From Bdellovibrionaceae bacterium UBA2316 (GTDB lineage Bacteria; Bdellovibrionota; Bdellovibrionia; Bdellovibrionales; Bdellovibrionaceae): a DNA stretch of 64,000 bases. Under the pieces are notes generated by a model. It made no database searches. It worked only from the letters and a program-made list of their open reading frames with translations, and was not told where the DNA came from. This document shows, in pieces, positions 25,603 to 35,715 of the stretch (position 1 is its first letter; each line of letters starts with the position of its first letter). A program made the position numbers and the translations under genes. The stretch is taken from assembly GCA_002345205.1 (NCBI GenBank), contig DDVI01000092.1, positions 1 through 64,000 on the forward strand, given 5' to 3'.

Positions 25603-27513
25603 ATGATTTTCAGATTTGGAATTACCGCCGCTTTGATTGCTACCTCAGTTGCCTTCGCTCAATCGGGAGCGAAATCAGAGTACACTAAATCGACATATTT
25701 TGAACCCGGAGAAGGCATTGTTTTTCCAAGTATGGAAATAGAATACTCTTTGGATCCAAATACTCCGAATCAGTTAAAAGTTGGAAATGCTATTTTCAAC
25801 CAAACTACATTTTTGATTGAACTAAAAGGATTGCACTCTTTAGATCCTGCCTTCAAGGGGCCTTTAGCTCAAAAAAACGAGTGGGCTTTTATCCTACATT
25901 GGCCAAAAGCAATTTTCCCAAATCCTGAAATCGAAATTATTTCGGGTGCCGGAAAGTCCGTTTGGAAAAAAGCGATGACCGAATCTGAATTTAAAACGTG
26001 GCAAGAACGAACGGAAGCTTGGAAAAAGAAATTAGGAAACCCAAAATTCAATCCCACGGTTCTGAATGCAAGTTATGGTTTAATTGGTGGCGGTGAAGTG
26101 AATCGCTTAAGAGGCTTACTAGCCAATTCTTTCAAGTTCTGCGTTTTTTCTAATACAGGTAAAGGTGAGTCACGATACTGTTCGCCACTAATGGCGATCA
26201 AACAAGGCAAAAAATTATTTGCTCAAAACGATTTGAAAAATCGCGTGTTGATCCAAAATGAAGAAGCAAAACCAGAAGGTATTATTAAAGCCGACCCTTT
26301 GATCCCGGCTGCATTTTATGCAGAATTTGCATTAGGTGGCAGTTACGAATTTAGAACGGATGTACCCAAACCAGATCTAGCCGACATTGCAGAAATTAAT
26401 GATACGACATTTAAAGTGACGGGTTATGGGGTTAAACCAAATATGCCTGTTCGAATTATCACTAAAGATGAAACCTCGAAATTGACTCGCTTCTTTGGTT
26501 TCGAATCAACGATAAAAGATGATCGCGAATTTTGGGAATTAGCTATTCCCAAAGCAGCGCCTTATATGTACTTCCCGGGGCCTGCGGGAGGGGTTTTCCG
26601 TCAGGTCATCGTTGCGTCGGAAGTTCCGAAAGCTAAAGCCAGAGTGTGGGTGCATGAACGTACACCACCATCCGTTTATGGAAACGAAGTGCCCATCAAA
26701 GCAGTAAAGCCTCAGGGGTCAACGGTGGAGTCAGATCAGAACTCGATTGCTCCGGGTGCGACTCCGCGTGAGTTCGTTTGGAACTTTCGCGCCGATAAAA
26801 AAGGTGAGCTTAACAAAAGTTATTTGACCGTAACTCAGGGTGGAAAAAAATATACATCATTCTATGAGATCTATCGATCTCAGCCCAACGAAATTTCAGG
26901 ACGATTCACGGGTATAGTTTCAAATTCGGGACAAGTCGTTTTGGGCGAAGTATCGTACAATCGTTGGTTTGAATCGTTGTTGGGGCGAAATGCGCTTTCG
27001 TTTCAGCGATGGGGATTAAATCTGCGTTACTTCAAGTCGTTTAGTCCTCTTTTTGTATCTGATACGCAAAAAGAAAACCTAACCTCGTTAACGGGGGATG
27101 TTAAATATCGCTTTACTCCGGGTGTGTGGACACGTGACGCCTCGATGGGAGTCATGTTTGGTTACCAGGATTTAGTTTTCGGTGATTTCAAAGCGACCAT
27201 GGCTGGGGCTGGCTGGTTTTGGGCACGCTCAATGCCGAGAGTATTTGATAATATCTTTAACTGGATTCCTTTCATGAGATATCCAAAATGGGTGGATATG
27301 GAAGTGATTTATTATTTTTCGTCAATGAAATCTAATATCACTTTGAATTCTCCATTTAGTGTAAACTTCCATGGACAGATTTTATGGAGCAAGAGTGTCT
27401 ACGGTGAAGCTGGTTTTGGTTTAAAGCGATACGCTTTTATAGACAAAGAGTTAAATCAGAAAGCTGAACTTAATACAGTCTACGGAACGGTGGGCCTCGG
27501 CGTAAAATTCTAA
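25603..27513 (+). CDS. Exported protein with barrel-like C terminus
   Basis: Unrecognised 636-aa protein. A signal peptide (about residues 1-20, ALIATSVAFAQ) starts at ATG 25603, which has AAAGGA at 25592-25597; the longer frame upstream is not needed. The first 430 residues look beta-rich and soluble. The last 180 residues alternate polar and hydrophobic positions and end YGTVGLGVKF, with the terminal Phe typical of proteins inserted by BAM. An outer-membrane barrel with a large periplasmic or surface domain is the best reading. It is followed by a strong terminator, so it is a single-gene unit. Confidence 0.75.
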   Translation: MIFRFGITAALIATSVAFAQSGAKSEYTKSTYFEPGEGIVFPSMEIEYSLDPNTPNQLKVGNAIFNQTTFLIELKGLHSLDPAFKGPLAQKNEWAFILHWPKAIFPNPEIEIISGAGKSVWKKAMTESEFKTWQERTEAWKKKLGNPKFNPTVLNASYGLIGGGEVNRLRGLLANSFKFCVFSNTGKGESRYCSPLMAIKQGKKLFAQNDLKNRVLIQNEEAKPEGIIKADPLIPAAFYAEFALGGSYEFRTDVPKPDLADIAEINDTTFKVTGYGVKPNMPVRIITKDETSKLTRFFGFESTIKDDREFWELAIPKAAPYMYFPGPAGGVFRQVIVASEVPKAKARVWVHERTPPSVYGNEVPIKAVKPQGSTVESDQNSIAPGATPREFVWNFRADKKGELNKSYLTVTQGGKKYTSFYEIYRSQPNEISGRFTGIVSNSGQVVLGEVSYNRWFESLLGRNALSFQRWGLNLRYFKSFSPLFVSDTQKENLTSLTGDVKYRFTPGVWTRDASMGVMFGYQDLVFGDFKATMAGAGWFWARSMPRVFDNIFNWIPFMRYPKWVDMEVIYYFSSMKSNITLNSPFSVNFHGQILWSKSVYGEAGFGLKRYAFIDKELNQKAELNTVYGTVGLGVKF

Positions 27514-27545
27514 ACTAAAGATAAAATCTTGAAAATTCTTTTATA

Positions 27546-27575
27546 AGAGAAGGGAGTTCCCTTCTCTTTTTTTTT
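27546..27575 (+). terminator. Rho-independent terminator
   Basis: AGAGAAGGGA (27546-27555) pairs with TCCCTTCTCT (27558-27567), followed by eight more T. It lies 32 bp after the barrel-like gene. Confidence 0.9.
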
Positions 27576-27720
27576 ATGCGCGACTGGGCGCGGCTTGTTC
27601 GCGCGAATCGCGGCAAGTGTCTAAATGACCTAGAAATCACCTAAACTCATTCTATATTTCAGGAAATAAGTTGGCGTGAGGCTTGCTAACCCCTATCCCG
27701 GGTCCGTCATTCAGTGAAAA

Positions 27721-27739
27721 AAGAGTCAGTTTGACTCTT
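27721..27739 (+). repeat. Short hairpin ahead of the exported-protein operon
   Basis: AAGAGTCA (27721-27728) and TGACTCTT (27732-27739) form a perfect 8-bp stem with a GTT loop. It stands 16 bp before the GTG start at 27755 and just upstream of its G-rich ribosome site. It could be an RNA hairpin or an operator. The rest of the 180-bp intergenic region is locally GC-rich and includes the palindrome TTCGCGCGAA (27598-27607). Confidence 0.5.
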
Positions 27740-27754
27740 CTGCCGGGGGGTAGT

Positions 27755-30700
27755 GTGAGTTTAAGTCGGTTGTTGTTCTTCATAGTTTTTTACAGTTTTT
27801 TTACGTTTGCAGACAGTGTAAATATACCGTTAAAAACAGTAAAAAAACCGGCCGCGGATTTATCGTATCAAGGTCGCAAAATCGATCCGTCGGAAGCCGC
27901 CGAACTCGCGTCCAAACAAATAGATATTAGTTACTTAAATCCAAGTGATAATAAATTCTGGCAAGATAAAGTCTACGATATCAAAGACCCGTCATTGGCT
28001 AATTTTCCTCAAGGCAGTACCGGCGTAAATTTTCAAGCTACAGAAGCCGTTATCAATGAACTCCTTACAGTTACTATGCGTGTTCAAGATGCAAAATCCC
28101 CGGATCGTTTTTATAGAATGGCACTCAGTCGCTATTCACCTTCATTTATGATGAGAGCCGCAATGCTTAGAAAAATGGGCTATTATATTCCGGCTTTGAA
28201 GCAATATTCAGAGATGAAACTTTTTTTCAAAAGCGAAAGCGAAAAAGAATTGTTCCTAGAAAATATGCAAAAAGCAATGGTTCTAGATGTTAGTGATACG
28301 ACGTGGATCAAACAAAATAACAAACACGACCACAGTTTAACGTTCAGTGATTGCGTACTGGAAACGCCATCAAGTGAATATTACGATCTTCACTGGGGAA
28401 CGACTCCCAATCCAAAAAACCCCGCCATGGTTTCAATACTAGAACTATTTTCGAAGAATCGGGCGTTCCGTGCTTTGATCGTTCCGTATGTTTTAGTAGA
28501 TCTACCTGAAAGTGTGAACCGCTTTCTTCCGAAATCAGCAAGTGTCGTGTCTGGCCATATAGTAATGAATCACCCTTTCGGAGCGGCTTTTAGCGGGACG
28601 ACTTACGAAGACGTAAAATGGTTACTTTTGAAAATGCAAAGTTGGACGGAAAAAGACGTTCGTGAAATCGTAGCCAATGCGAATTTACCACCAGATATTC
28701 ATGAGTTGGTTTATCGCAAATTGCTTTACCGTATCAGCAATATGTTTGAATTTTTCGGAATGATGACAAGCTTCCAAGCTAGTTTACCAACGTTAGAATA
28801 CGACGCTGCCGGTGGAAAAATCAAAAATGGTAAAGTAATGCAAGAAACGTTTGAATCATTTCCATTTCGCTTTGCGCACGGCGACCCGGAAGCCCCATTT
28901 CAAGAAGGCGATTATGTTCGTTATTTCAAAATTCGTGGAATCACGACCGTCGTGGCAACGGCGCTTGCGGAAATTTCTAAAAAATTGCAGATCCAAGACG
29001 TTGGCGATTTAGCTCAACAACGTGGTCTTGATATTCAAAATAAAATTAAAAACCACATTGCTAAAAATCCTCTGGAGCCACTATATCAAAAAGTAGAAAC
29101 CTGGGGCGGTCCAGTTGCTGGTTTCAACGTGTCGGCGACTCGACACGTATCAACGGGAACCTATTTTGATAGTACGGCTCCGTTGCAATTGGTGGATAAT
29201 CTGTCTGTGTCGAGTTCCCTGGGTTATTTTATGGGAATTGATGGTTTAAATTACGTGAAGCCATTTGCGGGCGTAAATGTATCTCTGTTACGAGATTACA
29301 CTCACGTACGTCCCATCCTATCGATTAAAGAAGGTGATAAAGAATCTTGGAAAAACTTAATGGTTCCAAAATTCATGGCGAATATCTCAAAAATTTTAAA
29401 AGAGCCAAATATCGTAAGTACGGACCTTACAGTAACTGAAGAAAAAGCTAGCTTAGATCAATTTTTGAACGATTTACGTGACGGGGAAGTATTCACGATT
29501 ACAGATTCCATTTCGACAACGGCGTATGCCCAAGTGTCGTCATCATTAGATGTTTTAATGGGTATTTCGCCACTGAGTTTTTTAAATTCTATCAGTTTGG
29601 GCGGAGATGCGTCCCGTATTATTTTACGTCAGACAAGCATCATGAAGACTAAAGATGGTGTGCAAATTTTCGTTCGAAATCAAAAAAGTTCTTTGTATGG
29701 ATTAACAGTAGATTTGAATTATTTTATCAATGTTCTCCGTATTCGATCGCAAACTCATGATACCGATTTAACGACACACGCGTTTGTGGTTAACTACTAT
29801 CCGGCATTGCAGCAGGCTATTGATTCCAATGAATCGCAAATCGAATTCGTTAATAAAAACAATCAAACCAAAGAAGACTTGCGTCCGGTATTGTATAGCT
29901 TGTTTAATTCTCAATCGAAAGACTTGTTATATGAAAAGTTCAAATATAATAAATTTGAAATCGATCATAAATTAAACACTAAAGAAATGCGCGCCAAGTT
30001 TTTGTGGTTCCGAACGACTGAAATGACGGAAGATCATTTGGTGAAATTACGTTATCCTCGTTCAGAGTCCTATCCTGATTTGGATCCTAAAGATGAAGAA
30101 ATTGTTTTATTCTCATCTAAAAAAGGGGAATTGAAAGGTCGGGATTTCTTAGGATTTGGTCTTGATATCCTGCAAGCGCTTTTAAACAGGAAATCAAATG
30201 TAAGCTGGAATTTAGGAACTGATTTTAATCCCAACCCGGCGAGTACGCCTTTTGGTAATTCGTATTGGCGAATTGTAAATTCTGAAGGGGATTTAAGTAC
30301 TACTCAGAAAAAGCCATACCCAAGCATGGCCACAATTCAACATGTTTGGGGTGGTTGGAATTTATCTAAGCCAAACTTCTTTAAAATTTTAGACGAAGTT
30401 GAAAGCAAAATTAAAGGTGTAAATTTGGCTTCGTACAGATTGCTTGAACGGGAAAACTTCCACCAGGTAAACTCGATCGACTTCTATCGTATTACAGCGC
30501 AATTGTCGTTGATGCCGAGTGCATTAAGTAAGATTCAAGATTTGATCGTACCAAAAGATGTCAATGTAGCTAAACAAGAGGTTTTTTTCCTAGGTCACAT
30601 TTTCAAAAAACTCTCTGAAGCCGTTGGTTCCAAAGAGCGCGATGCCGATCGTGCCATGTTTGTCTCTATCATGTCAGTTCTAGGCAATGGAGATTATCAG

Positions 30701-31150
30701 ACGGGTTACACTCAGTACTATTACGATTGTAAGCAGCACTTTGAAAGTCAATCTAGTGAGGGGGCTTTGCAAAATACCTATGCATGGTATAACGGAAGTT
30801 CGTATGAATGTTTAATGCCTTGGGTTCAGAAATTAATTAAGCTTTCGACTAATTTCCCTAAAGATAAAAAAGATCAAATCAAATGGCTAACTGAAGTTCT
30901 GTATGTTTTAGACGAACGAATTCCATTGCAACAGCTGTTAAAATATCTAACTCCAGATAATTATATTTACCTCGTTCGTGTGAATGGCTTCAGAACAGGC
31001 GATGAAGATGGGGAAATTCAATATTTTTCTAATACGCTGGGTGATCCAACTAAAAATATCGAATATTCAAATGGTTTAATTCAAATGTTCAGTCAGCGTA
31101 CTGGTATCACGTCTGTTGAGCTAGATCGTTCTCAAGGGAGCTTCCGATGA
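27755..31150 (+). CDS. Large exported hypothetical protein
   Basis: Unrecognised 1131-aa protein. GTG 27755 is chosen because GGGGGG lies just before it and a signal peptide begins there (LLFFIVFYSFFTFADS). The body is mixed alpha/beta with no repeats or known motif. Its stop overlaps the next start by 4 bp (ATGA at 31147), so it is translationally coupled to the subtilase. It could be a substrate, inhibitor, chaperone or structural partner of that protease; nothing in the sequence decides between these. Confidence 0.75.
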   Translation: MSLSRLLFFIVFYSFFTFADSVNIPLKTVKKPAADLSYQGRKIDPSEAAELASKQIDISYLNPSDNKFWQDKVYDIKDPSLANFPQGSTGVNFQATEAVINELLTVTMRVQDAKSPDRFYRMALSRYSPSFMMRAAMLRKMGYYIPALKQYSEMKLFFKSESEKELFLENMQKAMVLDVSDTTWIKQNNKHDHSLTFSDCVLETPSSEYYDLHWGTTPNPKNPAMVSILELFSKNRAFRALIVPYVLVDLPESVNRFLPKSASVVSGHIVMNHPFGAAFSGTTYEDVKWLLLKMQSWTEKDVREIVANANLPPDIHELVYRKLLYRISNMFEFFGMMTSFQASLPTLEYDAAGGKIKNGKVMQETFESFPFRFAHGDPEAPFQEGDYVRYFKIRGITTVVATALAEISKKLQIQDVGDLAQQRGLDIQNKIKNHIAKNPLEPLYQKVETWGGPVAGFNVSATRHVSTGTYFDSTAPLQLVDNLSVSSSLGYFMGIDGLNYVKPFAGVNVSLLRDYTHVRPILSIKEGDKESWKNLMVPKFMANISKILKEPNIVSTDLTVTEEKASLDQFLNDLRDGEVFTITDSISTTAYAQVSSSLDVLMGISPLSFLNSISLGGDASRIILRQTSIMKTKDGVQIFVRNQKSSLYGLTVDLNYFINVLRIRSQTHDTDLTTHAFVVNYYPALQQAIDSNESQIEFVNKNNQTKEDLRPVLYSLFNSQSKDLLYEKFKYNKFEIDHKLNTKEMRAKFLWFRTTEMTEDHLVKLRYPRSESYPDLDPKDEEIVLFSSKKGELKGRDFLGFGLDILQALLNRKSNVSWNLGTDFNPNPASTPFGNSYWRIVNSEGDLSTTQKKPYPSMATIQHVWGGWNLSKPNFFKILDEVESKIKGVNLASYRLLERENFHQVNSIDFYRITAQLSLMPSALSKIQDLIVPKDVNVAKQEVFFLGHIFKKLSEAVGSKERDADRAMFVSIMSVLGNGDYQTGYTQYYYDCKQHFESQSSEGALQNTYAWYNGSSYECLMPWVQKLIKLSTNFPKDKKDQIKWLTEVLYVLDERIPLQQLLKYLTPDNYIYLVRVNGFRTGDEDGEIQYFSNTLGDPTKNIEYSNGLIQMFSQRTGITSVELDRSQGSFR

Positions 31151-34100
31151 TTAATTTATTCTTAGCCATTTTTAGTGCGGGTTTGCTAGCAACATTGCCG
31201 GCACACAGTGTTGAACGCGCCATTTTATCGGTCAAACCACATCATAAGATACAAGAAAAAGATTTGAATTTGATTTTAGATTCAACGCTAATTTTAAATC
31301 GGAAAAATCTTTGGACCAATCAAGAAAAAGAAATTCTTAAGTCATTAAAACTAAGTAAATTTTCTAAAGCTTGGATCGTTGAAGTTAGTACGTATGCTGA
31401 TTTGCTAATGCTGGAACGTAAGATTAATCAAACTGGGTTGCCAATAAATCTAGATGACTATGAATTACCGATTCAAAATTTAAATGCTGATTGGCAGTCT
31501 CTTCAGTGGGGAATTAAAAATACTGGGCAGGCACAAAATTTAGATTTGGATCCAGTTCAAACGTTCCGAGTTCCTGGGATTGCAGGTGAAGATATCCAGG
31601 GTATTCAAAATAAAGTAGGTAAATTAAAGCGAAAAGTACGTGTGGCTGTTCTTGATACGGGTATCGACAAGAGTCATCCGAATTTAAAAGGAGTCCTCTA
31701 CCGTAATGAGCCGGAATGTAAACAACTAGCGGCATTCGAAGCCTGCCTTATGGAGGACGGCAAAACTCGTGAAGATTGCGAAACTCAGTTCATGACGTCG
31801 GCGAATCCAAATTTAGATCCCGATCATAATGGTTATCCTTTAGATTGTTCGGGCTGGAGTATTTTAGGTAATGCGGACAACCCGACAGGTATCTTGGGGC
31901 GTCCCGATTTTGGTGACGATCAAGGTCACGGAACGCACGTTGCCGGTATCATTGCTGCTCAATTGGACCCACAGTTTTTAGGTGTCAGTGGTGTATCTTC
32001 AAACGTGGAAATCATTCCGATTCAAGTGATAGGTAAAAATCCTTCGGAGCCTGTTAAGCCACTATCAACAGATATTAATTTAGATGCATTGTCACCGGTA
32101 GAGAAGAAGCAAAAATGGCCAAAAAAATCTTTGGGGGATCTGGTTGCGCGCGGCCTACTGTACGCATTTAAGTCTAAAGCGGATGTCGTCAATCTATCGT
32201 TAGGTTGGCCAGCAGCACGCGATTCAGAATTGATTCGCGGTCTGATAGCAGAGATGCAGAATCGTGGAATTATTGTAGTCGCAGCGGCCGGTAATGACTC
32301 GACACGGGCGTTACTTCGTCCCTGTGCCTATGAAGGTGTTATTTGTGTGGGCAGTCATGGTCCAGACGGGGCTATCAGCCACTTCTCTAACTACGGAGGT
32401 GGGGTTGATATTCTGGCTCCAGGCTTAAATATTCTAAGTACCTTTCCGATGGAAACCCGTCCTGTTCGTTTCCGCAAAACGTGGGGCTTTGAATTCTTAT
32501 CTGGAACGTCACAAGCGTCACCATTTGTTGCGGGCGTAGTTGCTGAAATGATTGCACAAGGAATTCCAAGAAACGAAATCTATCCGCGGCTGATGGCAAC
32601 GACTCGTTTGCCAAAAGTTAACCAAGGATTGTTTGAAGGTGTACCTCATTTGCCAAACAAGTTGATAAGCTTAAAAGCGAATGTCGAAGCAAAAATGACA
32701 TTAGCTGGAAATATGGATTTCGCGCAAGCGATGAATGCAAAGCCGGCTCCGGTAGTGCTACCAACTATCAAAGAAAAAATAACCTTGAGTTGGAATAGTT
32801 TTGATAAAAAAATGAAATTCAATTTCACGCTGAAAAATTTCTGGGAAGACATTAATTTTTCGCGCGTACACGTGCGCGCGCGATTCAAAGATGGGGATAA
32901 ATCATATCGTCCATCGGTGGTTTCTATTTCTGGTTTGCCTAGGTCTGGGAACTGGGAAGGGGGTCAAAAAATAACTGTGACTGTGGATGCTGAATTATTC
33001 AAAACCGAAGCGCAACGAAATTTGGTTGCCTCGGATTTAGATTTGGAAGTTTGGGTGATGGTAGATGGTAGACTAAGCAAATACTTTCTACAGGAATTTG
33101 AATTAGTAGTTCCGTTTACGCCGACGACTCAGTTGCCGGATGTGAATCGTTTTCCAGTGAGGAAGTTTCCTGAAGGACGTATTGAATGGAATCCAGTAGA
33201 TGAAGCCCATGATTTCCTAACGAACAAGCGCGATTACATTTTGTCAGCACAAGGACAAAAGAACACGTCGTTCTCGTTGTTAACTCAGGATCGGTCAGGT
33301 GCTTACCAGGTGCTTGGTAATAACGTTCTGACGTTTGAAAAATCGTTCGATAAATTACGTTCACAGTATATTGTGCGGATGCTTCAGGGTAACAGTACAG
33401 TATACGCTTTAGGTTTCTTGTATGAACCCGAAGATGACGATAGCAACGAGTTACCTAGTGTTTACTTCTCAATGTTTGATAGCGATTTTAAACTGATCGA
33501 AGAATTTAAGTATGATTCTGATAAAGCCGTTATGCCCTATCAAATTTACTGGATGACTGTCGGTGCAAAAAAACGCCCGGCATGGGTAGGTTATGGTAAA
33601 GATCCATCAACAAAGCCAAGTTTAATTCAGCTTTGGGAAAATCCAGCGGGCAATGAAGAATTAAAAATTCGTTTCTATTATCTGGATGAAAACAATCAGC
33701 TAAACACCGTAGACGCTGGTGACGAATACGAAATCATCGATGTTCTTGAGCCAAGTTTAGAACAAAAAGTTCGAGGTATAGTTCCTGTCTTGATGGCCAA
33801 AAATCAAGGTTCTGAAATTAAGCCTTCCTTCGTATATGACTTCGTTCAAGCCGAAGTAGTTAACGGAAATGTTCAGAACTTGAAAAAACTAGATGCTTTG
33901 TCAAAAAACTATCGATATCGCAACTTGATCGAAACGAAAGTAGATAAAATTCTGAATCTGGATGCAAGCCAAGAGGAATATGCTGGGACATATTGGTTCA
34001 ATGAAAATGGAAATCGCGAACAGCGAGTGACATTTATTCACTTCCAAAATCAGAAATATTTGGATCAAGTGTTAAAGCCTCTTAACCCATTGTACGATTC

Positions 34101-34566
34101 GGCCTTGTTGGTTCGCGCGTCATTCTTGGGTTCACAGCGGGCGGGAACATTTGTTCTAACGAATAGTGAAATTCAATATCACGATTTAATATCAGGTCAG
34201 ACTGTTGGTAGAAGCCTAGAGCGATACACGTTCTACCCTGATGATTTCTTGACCAGCGTGTACATGCCGATCACGGTGGTCGACTCAAAAAATTCAAATC
34301 AAAAGCTGCCTGCGATTTTCACGACAGAGAGCAGCGAGATCAATCGTGGTGTCAAAATAGTTGTCCCGATTTTTGCAGAGACAGAGGGGGCGGCACAAAC
34401 AAAAGAGAAAGTAATTGAACTCATGACACCCGCGAAATTGAGACTTGAAACACAAAGAACGTCTGGTTGTCGTCCGCTGAATACTCCCGTGTTTTTAGGA
34501 GAGAAAGGCTACGCTTTTGATTATTTTTGTGGGGATAGCATTTTAAGAATACCGATTAAATTATAG
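31147..34566 (+). CDS. Large exported subtilisin-like protease
   Basis: 1139-aa S8 family protein. A signal peptide covers about residues 1-20 and a prodomain-like segment about 22-115. The catalytic domain has Asp170 (RVAVLDTGIDKSHP), His261 (GHGTHVAGIIA), oxyanion Asn383 (AAAGNDST) and Ser455 (LSGTSQASPFVAG). The triad is complete. Several Cys (191, 200, 211, 234, 393, 400) lie within the catalytic domain and suggest disulfides. About 600 C-terminal residues are beta-rich and unrecognised. The gene overlaps the preceding 1131-aa gene by 4 bp and is followed after 79 bp by a lipoprotein gene. The big C-terminal region may be a surface-binding or propeller-like module. Confidence 0.92.
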   Translation: MINLFLAIFSAGLLATLPAHSVERAILSVKPHHKIQEKDLNLILDSTLILNRKNLWTNQEKEILKSLKLSKFSKAWIVEVSTYADLLMLERKINQTGLPINLDDYELPIQNLNADWQSLQWGIKNTGQAQNLDLDPVQTFRVPGIAGEDIQGIQNKVGKLKRKVRVAVLDTGIDKSHPNLKGVLYRNEPECKQLAAFEACLMEDGKTREDCETQFMTSANPNLDPDHNGYPLDCSGWSILGNADNPTGILGRPDFGDDQGHGTHVAGIIAAQLDPQFLGVSGVSSNVEIIPIQVIGKNPSEPVKPLSTDINLDALSPVEKKQKWPKKSLGDLVARGLLYAFKSKADVVNLSLGWPAARDSELIRGLIAEMQNRGIIVVAAAGNDSTRALLRPCAYEGVICVGSHGPDGAISHFSNYGGGVDILAPGLNILSTFPMETRPVRFRKTWGFEFLSGTSQASPFVAGVVAEMIAQGIPRNEIYPRLMATTRLPKVNQGLFEGVPHLPNKLISLKANVEAKMTLAGNMDFAQAMNAKPAPVVLPTIKEKITLSWNSFDKKMKFNFTLKNFWEDINFSRVHVRARFKDGDKSYRPSVVSISGLPRSGNWEGGQKITVTVDAELFKTEAQRNLVASDLDLEVWVMVDGRLSKYFLQEFELVVPFTPTTQLPDVNRFPVRKFPEGRIEWNPVDEAHDFLTNKRDYILSAQGQKNTSFSLLTQDRSGAYQVLGNNVLTFEKSFDKLRSQYIVRMLQGNSTVYALGFLYEPEDDDSNELPSVYFSMFDSDFKLIEEFKYDSDKAVMPYQIYWMTVGAKKRPAWVGYGKDPSTKPSLIQLWENPAGNEELKIRFYYLDENNQLNTVDAGDEYEIIDVLEPSLEQKVRGIVPVLMAKNQGSEIKPSFVYDFVQAEVVNGNVQNLKKLDALSKNYRYRNLIETKVDKILNLDASQEEYAGTYWFNENGNREQRVTFIHFQNQKYLDQVLKPLNPLYDSALLVRASFLGSQRAGTFVLTNSEIQYHDLISGQTVGRSLERYTFYPDDFLTSVYMPITVVDSKNSNQKLPAIFTTESSEINRGVKIVVPIFAETEGAAQTKEKVIELMTPAKLRLETQRTSGCRPLNTPVFLGEKGYAFDYFCGDSILRIPIKL

Positions 34567-34645
34567 CTAAACTAGGCGCATAGACCAACATGCGTCTAGA
34601 GAAATTGAAACACACAATAAAAAAACTTATAGAAAAGGGGGAAAA

Positions 34646-35563
34646 ATGTTTTCTATGAATTCAAAACTAAAGGGTGCATTGCAACTGTCTTTAGTGAGTG
34701 CATTAGCACTTGGTTTCTTTGGCTGCGGCGGCGGTGGCGGCGGTGGTTCTACAAACGTTCTATATTATCCGTTCGAAACAGTTTACGGTGATATCTGTAA
34801 GACATACGAACCAACTCCAGGTTGCACATTTGATGCAACAACGGGTACTCGTATTACAGTAAGTCGTGACACTCACTATGATCGTTACGGCTATGGCTCA
34901 GACGATATGTGGTTTGTTGAGTTCGATCAATATGGTGAAGCGGTTGTGTACGATCAAAACATGAAAGTACAACGCTATGCTGACGTAAGCGAATTTGCTG
35001 GTTACGTTGGTGGGTACCAAATCGGCGTGGGCACGTCTGGATTATTCTGGGAAGATATCCGTAACGGAGCCTACTGGCTGGGTAAAAACGGAGTTCTGTA
35101 TTCGGCAAACTTAATCGAAAGCAACTTCGGTCAAGCGATCAACAACAAGAATGCAGCTAAAGCGACGGACACTAACTTCGCAGCATTAAACTCGGATGCT
35201 AATAGAGTATTAGTAGCTAAAGGTGCTGAAAAGTTAATGAAAGAATACGGCTTCAAGAAAGCTCAAGCGACAGCAGTTGCTAGCGTATTGAACAATTTTG
35301 CAGTAACAACAGCGACTCGTGGTAAAGTAACGACCAAAGATATCGATGTGACGTTTAAAGGTGCATTCGGAGTTCCGTTTTCTGATGCTTTAACCGCGGT
35401 TAACAAACTACGAGAAGGCGATAAATCGTCCATGAGAGAGTTAACTAATCGTTCGGCTTCGGCTCTGGGTTTAAAACCTCACCAAGCTCAACAGTTCATC
35501 AAAGGCATGTATAAAAAAGCTCTTACTCAATGGGGTTACGACGTAGAAACTGTTAGCTGGTAA
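34646..35563 (+). CDS. Lipoprotein with poly-Gly linker
   Basis: 305-aa lipoprotein. The signal peptide ends in ALGFFGC, and the acylated Cys is followed directly by a run of eight Gly, a flexible tether. The next 110 residues are Tyr/Asp-rich and look like beta strands. The C-terminal half is helical (AEKLMKEYGFKKAQATAVASVL). AGGGGG precedes ATG 34646. It follows the subtilase with a 79-bp gap holding a weak hairpin without T-run (34574-34597), so it may be the third gene of the same operon. The unit ends with tandem hairpins. Family not recognised. Confidence 0.8.
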   Translation: MFSMNSKLKGALQLSLVSALALGFFGCGGGGGGGSTNVLYYPFETVYGDICKTYEPTPGCTFDATTGTRITVSRDTHYDRYGYGSDDMWFVEFDQYGEAVVYDQNMKVQRYADVSEFAGYVGGYQIGVGTSGLFWEDIRNGAYWLGKNGVLYSANLIESNFGQAINNKNAAKATDTNFAALNSDANRVLVAKGAEKLMKEYGFKKAQATAVASVLNNFAVTTATRGKVTTKDIDVTFKGAFGVPFSDALTAVNKLREGDKSSMRELTNRSASALGLKPHQAQQFIKGMYKKALTQWGYDVETVSW

Positions 35564-35584
35564 TAGTCCTGCTAACCATGTGTC

Positions 35585-35655
35585 ACAGTAGTTGGTAATT
35601 TATACCAACTACTGTCTTTCAAACCACAAAAAGCCGGTGGAAATACCGGCTTTTT
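35585..35655 (+). terminator. Tandem hairpins ending the exported-protein unit
   Basis: Hairpin 1 is a perfect 13-bp stem (35585-35597 with 35603-35615) closing a 5-base loop. Hairpin 2 pairs AAAAAGCCGGT (35628-35638) with ACCGGCTTTTT (35645-35655) and ends in five T, an intrinsic terminator able to act in both directions. Hairpin 1 has no T-run and may be a stabilising or processing element. Confidence 0.85.
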
Positions 35656-35715
35656 GCTTTTGGGTGGCGTTCATTCCTTGCCTAATGGCCGCCCGCGTCC
35701 TAATATGGGCGCTCC

